From Morococcus cerebrosus (lineage in GTDB: Bacteria > Pseudomonadota > Gammaproteobacteria > Burkholderiales > Neisseriaceae), in the NCBI RefSeq assembly GCF_022749515.1, contig NZ_CP094242.1:806001-870000 (forward strand): a DNA stretch of 64,000 nt. The letters run 5' to 3'. The translations under genes and the position numbers were made by a program. Positions within the stretch are counted from its first letter, which is position 1. The number at the start of each line of letters is the position of its first letter. Below are positions 57,890-64,000 of the stretch, one piece after another. Under the pieces are notes generated by a model. That model ran no database searches. It saw nothing but the letters and a program-made list of their open reading frames with translations, and was not told where the DNA came from.

Positions 57890-57980
57890 AGAGAGGTGGA
57901 TGAGTGGTTTAAGTCGCACGCCTGGAAAGCGTGTATACGTGAATAGCGTATCGAGGGTTCGAATCCCTTCCTCTCTGCCA
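57890..57980 (+). tRNA. tRNA-Ser (anticodon GGA)
   Basis: A 91-nt class II tRNA with acceptor AGAGAGG/CCTCTCT, anticodon stem CACGC/GCGTG around CTGGAAA, a long variable arm (TACGTGAATAGCGTA), T-loop TTCGAAT and encoded CCA. It reads UCC/UCU serine codons. Confidence 0.97.
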
Positions 57981-57986
57981 GTTACC

Positions 57987-58013
57987 AAAACACCGCTTAC
58001 AGCGGTGTTTTTT
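57987..58013 (+). terminator. Terminator of the tRNA cluster
   Basis: AAAACACCGC and GCGGTGTTTTTT form a strong stem with loop TTACA and a T-run, right after tRNA-Ser. Confidence 0.93.
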
Positions 58014-58123
58014 GTATCTACGACTAGAGAATTTGAGAACATTCTGATTTTTTGGGGCAAAATAGCCTCAAAATTTTTCGATATGAATTAGGTAGTGCAT
58101 ACAATACGGTTATTTTTCATATT

Positions 58124-59053
58124 CTATTTTTCTAAAGCCTCTTGCAGTTTCTTCTCAATCAAATCCGCGTCAAACGATTTGGCAATCAGCTCGAAGCGCG
58201 AGTCGCGCCGCCATGAGACTTGGTTGGCGCCCCATTGTCCGTCAACCCAGTTGAGCCACACCCATGTGCCAAGCACTTGGAACACGCCTTTGGCGCGGAC
58301 GAGGCCGTCTGTGAATTTGGGCAGGTCGTTGAAGAAGTTGGTCAATTTTTCGCCGTCAAAATCGCGTCCGGCGGGGAATGTGAAACCTTGCGACTGGAAG
58401 CCCATGGTGTTGTCCGGCAGGGCTTTGAGGCGGTAGCGTGATTTTTCAACTACGGGGATGTCAAGCCATTGGATGTCGAGTTGTGCGTTTTGGACTTCGA
58501 CCACTTTGGCTTTGGGCGGGAACAGTTTTGCCGCTTTGTCGTGAAATTCGGCAAGCTGTTCGGGGGTGCATAAATCGGTTTTACTGGCGACCAAGACGTC
58601 GCAGATGCCGATTTGGTCTTTATACAATGCCTGCTGCGCGTAATCGGGGTTGATGAACTGGCGCGGATCGACGACGGTGAAAACGGCGCCGATTTCCAAA
58701 AGGCTGTCCAGCGGTTTGGCTTTCAATTCGTCGATGACGCTGGCGGCGTGCGCCAGTCCGCTTGCTTCAATCATCAGGCGGTCGGGCTTGGCATCGCGCA
58801 GCATTTTCTGCACGGTTACGCCCATTTGCGGGCCGGCGGTGCAACACAAACAGCCGCCGGCGATTTCTGCCACGGGGATGCCGTTGTCGCTCAATACCGC
58901 GCCGTCAATGCCGATTTCGCCGAACTCGTTGACGATGATGACCCATTTTTCGTTCGGGTCTTTCTGTTCCATCAGGCTTTTGAGCGCGGTGGTTTTTCCT
59001 GTTCCCAGAAAACCCGAAATCAGGTGGACTTTGGTTTTTTTCACTTCTGACAT
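58124..59053 (-). CDS. COG0523 zinc-related GTPase (CobW/ZNG1-like)
   Basis: This 309-aa G3E GTPase has the P-loop GFLGTGKT at 14-21, the metal motif CLCC at 68-71 (GGCLCC), EASGLAH and the G4-type SKTDL. A CobW_C domain forms the C-terminus, with VFQVLGTWVWLNWVDGQWG. Members placed beside Zur genes act as zinc metallochaperones under zinc limitation. The start overlaps the zur 3' end by 13 bp, so the two form an operon. Substrate protein unknown. Confidence 0.9.
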   Translation of the reverse strand: MSEVKKTKVHLISGFLGTGKTTALKSLMEQKDPNEKWVIIVNEFGEIGIDGAVLSDNGIPVAEIAGGCLCCTAGPQMGVTVQKMLRDAKPDRLMIEASGLAHAASVIDELKAKPLDSLLEIGAVFTVVDPRQFINPDYAQQALYKDQIGICDVLVASKTDLCTPEQLAEFHDKAAKLFPPKAKVVEVQNAQLDIQWLDIPVVEKSRYRLKALPDNTMGFQSQGFTFPAGRDFDGEKLTNFFNDLPKFTDGLVRAKGVFQVLGTWVWLNWVDGQWGANQVSWRRDSRFELIAKSFDADLIEKKLQEALEK

Positions 59054-59517
59054 TTTTTACAGATTCCAGTTAAAACAACGTGTTCTTCTTTCAGTGCAAA
59101 GCCGCTTTCGGCAACGCCTGCGCACAATGCCGCCCACTCGTGGCTCAGGGTTTGCTCGTCCGCCGTGCCGCATTCGGTGCAGACCAAAATAAACGCGCTG
59201 TGGTGCGCTTCGGCTTCTTCGTGGTCGTGGCAATGGTCGTCGCACTCGTGCTGCGCGTGGCTGCACAAAATATAGCCGTTGACCGCCGCCACTTTGTGTA
59301 AAACGCCCTGCTCCGCCCAAAAATCAAGGGCGCGGTAGGCCGTCGGCGGCGCAACCACGCCCTCGCTTTGCTGCTGCATCTGCGACAAGACGTTGTAGGC
59401 TTTAATCACGCCGCTTTGCTGCAAAACGATATCGAGCACCTGCTCGCGCAAAGCGGTTACCTGTACGCCGTCACGGCGTGCCTGTTCGAGGATTTTTTGT
59501 TTGATTGCGTGTTTCAT
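59041..59517 (-). CDS. zur: Zinc uptake regulator Zur (Fur family)
   Basis: This 158-aa protein has an N-terminal winged helix (PPTAYRALDFWAEQGVLHKV), the regulatory His-rich loop HECDDHCHDHEEAEAHH at 90-106, and the structural zinc site CTEC (C113, C116) with CKKC (C153, C156). The His-rich loop and linkage to a COG0523 gene favour Zur over Fur. It should repress znuD at 34104-34118 under zinc-replete conditions. Confidence 0.92.
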   Translation of the reverse strand: MKHAIKQKILEQARRDGVQVTALREQVLDIVLQQSGVIKAYNVLSQMQQQSEGVVAPPTAYRALDFWAEQGVLHKVAAVNGYILCSHAQHECDDHCHDHEEAEAHHSAFILVCTECGTADEQTLSHEWAALCAGVAESGFALKEEHVVLTGICKKCQK

Positions 59518-59555
59518 AAAGGCTTTCAGACGACCTTAAAATTCTGAATGGAAAG

Positions 59556-59570
59556 GATTATATTATAACG
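59556..59570 (-). promoter_or_regulatory. Possible Zur box upstream of zur
   Basis: GATTATATTATAACG shares 12 of 15 positions with TGTTATDNHATAACA by my count and lies about 40 bp upstream of the zur ATG. It may also simply be the promoter's TATAAT-like region. Confidence 0.35.
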
Positions 59571-59992
59571 TGTTTCCGTTTGGTTCAAACTGCTGTTGTT
59601 TTCAGGAGCGAAAAACTTGGGAAAACCCTTGGAAATAACGAATAATAGCCCTCCTTCAAAATCCAAATACCTGAAAATAAACCTATCATTTTACCGAGAG
59701 GAATGACTCTTCCCCCTTTGTATCTGTTTAGAGGATTAAAAATTTCAAAACAAAGATCGTCTGAAGTTTCAGGCGACCTTTTTTTGTTGTTTTTCCAACT
59801 TATTCATACCAAAACGAAAATTTTTACTTGTACCAAATAATTTGTGTGTTAGTATCAAAACACTAAATTGTTGACAATACAGCCCGATCCCGACTACCGG
59901 TTTTGCCGTGTATAGCCGCTTTCGGAGCGGATATAAAAAGTCGGACGGCGATTGCCGACAAAACCAAAAACAAGTCGACCAAAGGAGAAATT
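59571..59992. other. Intergenic region before the DUF3360 gene
   Basis: There is no gene. It holds an uptake-like hairpin at 59752-59786 and a TTAGT-N8-ACTAA dyad at 59849-59866 next to TTGACA (59871-59876), probably the promoter of the membrane protein gene. Confidence 0.45.
59752..59786. terminator. Degenerate uptake-type terminator
   Basis: AAAGATCGTCTGAA and TTCAGGCGACCTTTTTTT form a stem with a T-run. Neither arm is an intact uptake sequence (ATCGTCTGAA and GCGACC). Confidence 0.75.
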
Positions 59993-61459
59993 ATGAACCA
60001 CGACACATCATATTCCGGCATGCACAAGCCGTCGTCGGACTTTGAAAGCCGTGAGGCGTATTTGGAACACGAGCTGCAAATCATGCAGCCCAAACGCTGG
60101 CGGCTCAATCTGCCGTTTCGCGATTACCGCTTCGAACCCGAAGACCTGATTCCTGCTGTGGCGGGAACGATTGGTAAGGTAGTGATGGTCAGCGCGGTGG
60201 CGGCGGCGTTTGCCGTGCCATTGGGGCTGCCCGACACCTTTCTGCCACAAAACGTCCGTTACGAGCTGTTGATTGCATCCGTCTTCATCCTGCTGCTTTC
60301 CGGCCTCTTTCTTCCCACTTCCAACTTACCCGGTACACACGGACCGTTGATTCCGCTGATTCCCGTCGTCGTTGCCGCGGGCGGACATCCGCTGGCTTTC
60401 GGTTTGTTGATTGGTGTATTCGGTTTCTTGTTGGGCATTACCAAGGGCGGCAGTCTGATGGCGAAACTGACGAGCAACGGTGTATGCGGCGGGTTGCTGC
60501 TGTATCTGGGCTTCGTCGGTACGACCGGACAGGTCAAGAAGCTCTTTGAATGGGCGGGCAGTTTCGACAAAAGCTATATTGCCTTTATCGTGATCATCGG
60601 CACCATCCTGCTATATGCGCTGCTTGAGCATTGGCGCAAGCGTTGGCTTGCCGTCCCATTGGGCTGCGTGCTGGCTGGATTTACCGCCTATCTTTTGGGT
60701 GCGCCGTTTTCCTTCCAAACCGCTCCTGGCCTGCCGCCCATGAGTCCTGCCTACTGGTGGGGTGAAAATACCGGCTGGATGATGGGTTTACCGACGATGG
60801 ACAGCTTTTTGGTCGTATTCCCCTTTGCCGTACTCGCCGTTGCCATGTGGTCGCCTGATTTCTTAGGGCATCAAGTGTTCCAAAAAATCAGCTATCCCGA
60901 GCGATCCGAAAAAGCCTTGATGAACATCGACGACACCATGTTCACCTGTTCCGTCCGCCAAGTCGCAGGCTCTATATTGGGCGGCGCGAACTTTACATCT
61001 TCATGGGGAACCTACATCGTTCCCGCTTCCATCGCCAAACGACCGATTCCCGCAGGCGCGATACTGACTGCCTTGTTCTGTATCATTGCATCCGTCTGGG
61101 GCTATCCCATGGATTTGGCGATTTGGCAGCCTGTATTGAGCGTTGCGCTGATTGTCGGCGTCTATGTCCCGCTTTTGGAAGCAGGCATGGAAATGACGCG
61201 CAAGGGTAAAACTACCCAGTCTGCCGCCATCGTTGTGTTCTCCTCTGCGCTGGTCAATCCCGTTTTCGGCTGGTCGCTGACCATGCTTTTGGATAACTTG
61301 GGTTTAATCGGATGTAAAGAACGCAGCGCGGAACTCGGCTTTATGGGTCGCGTCGTCGTACCTACCGTCGGCTTTGTCATTCTCTGCGCAGCAATGGGCG
61401 CAGTAGGCATGCTGCCCGGTATTCCCGCCTTCCTCGAGCAGTTTAGAAATCTGCATTAA
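59993..61459 (+). CDS. DUF3360-family membrane protein
   Basis: This 488-aa protein has a soluble N-terminus (HKPSSDFESREAYLEHELQIMQPKRWRLNLPFRDYRFEPEDLIPA in parts) and about 12 hydrophobic segments from residue 55 on. Features such as LPTSNLPGTHGPLIPLIPVVVAAGGHPLAFG and ITKGGSLMAKL recall SulP/NCS2-like carriers, and I believe the family is DUF3360. The substrate is unknown. ACCAAAGGAGAAATT fixes ATG 59993 over an upstream in-frame ATG. Confidence 0.78.
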   Translation: MNHDTSYSGMHKPSSDFESREAYLEHELQIMQPKRWRLNLPFRDYRFEPEDLIPAVAGTIGKVVMVSAVAAAFAVPLGLPDTFLPQNVRYELLIASVFILLLSGLFLPTSNLPGTHGPLIPLIPVVVAAGGHPLAFGLLIGVFGFLLGITKGGSLMAKLTSNGVCGGLLLYLGFVGTTGQVKKLFEWAGSFDKSYIAFIVIIGTILLYALLEHWRKRWLAVPLGCVLAGFTAYLLGAPFSFQTAPGLPPMSPAYWWGENTGWMMGLPTMDSFLVVFPFAVLAVAMWSPDFLGHQVFQKISYPERSEKALMNIDDTMFTCSVRQVAGSILGGANFTSSWGTYIVPASIAKRPIPAGAILTALFCIIASVWGYPMDLAIWQPVLSVALIVGVYVPLLEAGMEMTRKGKTTQSAAIVVFSSALVNPVFGWSLTMLLDNLGLIGCKERSAELGFMGRVVVPTVGFVILCAAMGAVGMLPGIPAFLEQFRNLH

Positions 61460-61559
61460 CAAAGTAGTGCCAGCGTTTCAGACGACTTTTTTAGAACTAG
61501 AGGTCGTCTGAAAACCGCGAATTTCGGATAAATCGTATAATCGGCATTGGTTTGGGTTT

Positions 61560-61666
61560 TATAGTGGATTAAATTTAAATCAGGACAATGCGACGAAGCC
61601 GCAGACAGTACAGATAGTACGGCAAGGCGAGGCAACGCCGTACTGGTTTAAATTTAATCCACTATA
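61560..61666. repeat. Correia repeat enclosed element, short form (107 bp)
   Basis: TATAGTGGATTAAATTTAAAT ... AAATTTAATCCACTATA with GACGAAGCCGCAGACAGTAC in between. It is in the opposite orientation to the copy at 38779-38885. TATAAA on the minus strand at its left end may act as a -10 box. Confidence 0.95.
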
Positions 61667-61682
61667 AAATAAGCTTTGAAAT

Positions 61683-61721
61683 AAAAGGTCGTCTGAAAAA
61701 CTGATTTTCAGACGACCTTTC
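61683..61721. terminator. Uptake-sequence hairpin before IS copy 2
   Basis: AAAAGGTCGTCTGAAAA and ATTTTCAGACGACCTTT form the stem. It was probably the terminator of the CNNM-type gene before the IS inserted. Confidence 0.85.
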
Positions 61722-61779
61722 GTTATTTGAGATATTAAGACAATAGATTTGGTAACGCTATTTCAGAAAAAAGTTTTTA

Positions 61780-62621
61780 GAACGTGTTCATTGTCTCAGC
61801 CTCTGCTGTAAACTATCGGCATGAACAGAAAAACCTACCCAAGCGATATCAGTCGCGAGCAATTTGCGCCTCTCCTTCCCCTGCTGGAAAGTGCCCGTAA
61901 ACGCACAGCGCCACGCCAGGTGGACTTGTACGATGTCTTTTGTGCCATTCTCTACCTGCAACGCACTGGCTGCTCCTGGCGCGCTTTGCCGGGCGACTTC
62001 CCCAAATGGCGCACCGTGCATTCCTACTTCCAGAGATGGACCGAACCACGCGAGAGTGGCATCAGCATCCTTGAGGAAGCATTAAAAAAATCAGGTAGTT
62101 GCGGAGCACCGCAAGCAGGGGCGCCATGAAGCAACTACTTTCCTGATTATTGATGCGCAGAGTGTGAAGAACACGGATACCGCCATGGAAAAAGGCTACG
62201 ATGCGGGCAAGAAGGTTAGCGGTATCAAGCGACATATAGCGGTTGACACGCAAGGTTTGCCGCATGCCCTTGCGGTAACGACGGCGGATGTTACGGATAG
62301 AAAAGGCTGCCTGGTGGCATTGGAACGTGGGCGGGATAATCTTGGTGCGATACAAAAAATCCTTGCTGACGGTGGTTACACGGGTAAGGCATTTGCTTCG
62401 TCGGTACAGGAGTTGATTGGTGCGGAGGTAGAGATTGCCAAACGAAACGAATTGCACCGTTTTGCAGTATTGCCGAAGCGATGGGTAGTAGAGCGCAGCT
62501 TTTCCTGGTTGGAAAAGAACAGGCGGCTTTGGAAAAACTGCGAGCGTAAGTTGAGTACCAGTCTGCAAATGGTAGCTTTGGCTTTCTTGGGAGTCCTGCT
62601 ACGAAGACTATGAACACGCTC
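61780..62621 (+). mobile_element. IS5-family insertion sequence, copy 2 (842 bp)
   Basis: It has the same ends as copy 1 (GAACGTGTTCATTGTCT and inverted GAGCGTGTTCATAGTCT). TTA is duplicated at 61777-61779 and 62622-62624, and the right-hand TTA is the complement of the TAA stop codon of the next gene. Confidence 0.93.
61821..62613 (+). CDS. IS5-family transposase, two frames
   Basis: Frame 1 (61821-62129, 102 aa) encodes MNRKTYPSDISREQFAPLL... and ends after the A7 run. Frame 2 carries the DDE residues and ends at 62613. It is the same product as in copy 1. Frame 2 is open from about 62085, just after the A7 tract, which supports slippage there. Confidence 0.88.
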
Positions 62622-63935
62622 TTAGCAACTTACCGGCTGGCTGGCTACGTCTTCCCCTTGTTTAGACACCAAAAGCTGGTCGACTTTCAGATTTTCGGTG
62701 TCGATGATTTCAAATTTATAGCCCGCGTAAACCAAAAAATCGGTGCGTTTCGGGATTTTGCGCAGGGAATACATCATAAAGCCGGCGATGGTTTCGTAGT
62801 TTTCCGAATTGGGAAATTCCTCAATGTCCAACGCGCGCATTACGTCGGCGAGCGGCGTGGCGCCGTCCACCAGCCAGGTATCTTCGGTGCGGCGGATAAT
62901 TTGCGGCTCTTCTTCGGTATTGACCAGCTCACCCATGACGATGCTCATCACGTCTTTCAGTGTTACCACGCCGACCACCAGCGCATATTCGTTCACCACC
63001 ACGGCAAAGTCTTCGCCGGAAGTTTTGAAGGTTTCCAAGACATCGTAAAGCGACAGCGTGTCTGGGATGAACAAGGCTTTGCGCAACACGCGCTTGTCGG
63101 TCAGGCGGACGTCTTTTTCTTTTAAAAACAAGGTCAGCAGCGTATGCGACTCGATGTAGCCGATGACGCGTTCCAAATCGCCGTCGCACACCAAGAATTT
63201 GTTGTGCGGTTTTTCCGACATCATTTCCAACACGGTATCGCTGCCGTCGTTTTTATCGAAATAGGCGATGTATTCGCGCGTGCTCATGGTGGAAGTTACC
63301 GTGCGCGCCTGCATGTCGAAAATATTTTCAATCAGGTAGTGTTCCTGCTCTTTCAACACGCCAGCCTGCGCGCCCGCATCGACCACGGCGTAAATGTCTT
63401 CCGAGGTCAGCTGCTCTTGGCGGACGGTGGAAATTTTGAAGAGTTTGAATATCGCGTTCGCCAGTCCGTCAAATGTCCAAACGAAAGGCTTTAGGATAAA
63501 AATCAAAAACATCATCGGCCGCACGATGCGCACCGCCACCGCTTCGGGATGGGTCATCGCTATGCGCTTGGGCATCAGGTCGGCAATCAGGATGAAGCTG
63601 CCCGTGACCAGTGCAAACGTCAGCAGCGACGCGGCCGTACTGCCCCAACTGCCCGCGTTTGCCAACAAACCGCCAAAATAAGGGCGCACCGCCGCTTCGC
63701 CGACGATACCGGCGAGAATGGCGACGGCGTTCAAACCGATTTGGACGACGGTGATGAAGCTGCCCGGCTGCTGCTGCATATTGAGCACATCCAGCGCGCG
63801 AGTGTCGCCGCCGTCTTTTGCCATCACTTGCAATTTGATTTTGCGCGCCGAGGCGAGCGCGAGTTCGGAACAGGAAACAAATGCGCTGATGACAATCAGC
63901 AGGCACAATAATAATAAGGCTTCGAGGATATTCAT
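62622..63935 (-). CDS. CNNM/CorC-type (HlyC family) CBS-domain membrane protein
   Basis: This 437-aa protein has a DUF21/CNNM membrane domain (about 1-190; FVSCSELALASARKIKLQ, VQIGLNAVAILAGIVGE, LMPKRIAMTHPE), a CBS pair (about 205-330; VGVVTLKDVM) and a C-terminal CorC_HlyC domain (DTWLVDGATPLADVMRAL, YETIAGFMM). The family is linked to Mg/Co efflux. Hemolysin naming is historical. ATG 63935 is chosen over a start 21 bp upstream. The stop TAA coincides with the IS target duplication. Confidence 0.88.
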   Translation of the reverse strand: MNILEALLLLCLLIVISAFVSCSELALASARKIKLQVMAKDGGDTRALDVLNMQQQPGSFITVVQIGLNAVAILAGIVGEAAVRPYFGGLLANAGSWGSTAASLLTFALVTGSFILIADLMPKRIAMTHPEAVAVRIVRPMMFLIFILKPFVWTFDGLANAIFKLFKISTVRQEQLTSEDIYAVVDAGAQAGVLKEQEHYLIENIFDMQARTVTSTMSTREYIAYFDKNDGSDTVLEMMSEKPHNKFLVCDGDLERVIGYIESHTLLTLFLKEKDVRLTDKRVLRKALFIPDTLSLYDVLETFKTSGEDFAVVVNEYALVVGVVTLKDVMSIVMGELVNTEEEPQIIRRTEDTWLVDGATPLADVMRALDIEEFPNSENYETIAGFMMYSLRKIPKRTDFLVYAGYKFEIIDTENLKVDQLLVSKQGEDVASQPVSC

Positions 63936-63974
63936 GAAAAACGGTGTGTATGGCAAACAGAAGACATTTTAGCA

Positions 63975-64000
63975 TTAAAGGTCGTCTGAAAAATTCAGAC
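63975..64000. repeat. Uptake sequence at the window's right edge
   Basis: AAAGGTCGTCTGAAAAATTCAGAC runs into the window end, so a second, inverted uptake sequence is probably cut off. Confidence 0.7.

Overview
The window is a chromosomal segment of a commensal Neisseria. The strongest species signal is the DNA uptake sequence (DUS). Dozens of copies of AGGTCGTCTGAA (the AG-mucDUS dialect described for N. mucosa, N. sicca and N. macacae) occur, mostly as inverted pairs that act as terminators, with a minority of AGGCCGTCTGAA. Four Correia elements, a dRS3/NIME-type repeat block, an amylosucrase very like that of N. polysaccharea and a ZnuD receptor fit this placement.

Layout. 1-6.9 kb: lipopolysaccharide and nucleotide genes on the + strand (end of lpxK, a DUF2059 protein, a Trm112-like protein, kdsB, an unknown protein, adk, a repeat block, pyrF, rfaE, rfaD). 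7-12.8 kb: minus-strand metabolism (dapC, a nitronate-monooxygenase-like enzyme, a mutarotase, rluB, pdxH). 12.9-17.6 kb: dut, a xanthine/uracil-type permease and the anaerobic ribonucleotide reductase pair nrdG-nrdD behind a tandem NrdR box. 17.8-28.9 kb: small lipoproteins, pirin with a divergent HxlR regulator, a DUF4189 protein, ppiA, yceI, ftsK, an NSS transporter, tRNA-Pro, fxsA and two poorly known proteins. 29.4-42.8 kb: amylosucrase, znuD with a perfect Zur box, a cupin, pepA, divergent lptF-lptG, a TIGR02117-aroD pair, a frameshifted SLC13 transporter and ppiB.

43.2-48.1 kb is an accessory island. It has no intact DUS, carries a Pasteurellaceae-like adhC-fghA formaldehyde detoxification operon, and then a small RTX repeat protein whose 3' two thirds are duplicated on the far side of an IS5-family element. 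48.2-59.5 kb returns to core genes: a PEBP protein, ung, dsbD, the narQ-narP two-component system, mobA, rnr, two tRNA-Leu genes, tRNA-Ser, a COG0523 zinc GTPase and zur. 60-64 kb: a DUF3360 membrane protein, a Correia element, a second copy of the same IS inserted exactly at the stop codon of the next gene, and a CNNM/CorC-type CBS protein.

Two networks can be read across the window. Zinc: zur-COG0523, with znuD carrying the operator. Anaerobic life: narQ-narP, mobA and nrdDG. I found no CRISPR array, prophage, rRNA or clearly new multi-gene defence system. The most unusual locus is the RTX/IS duplication inside the uptake-sequence-free island.
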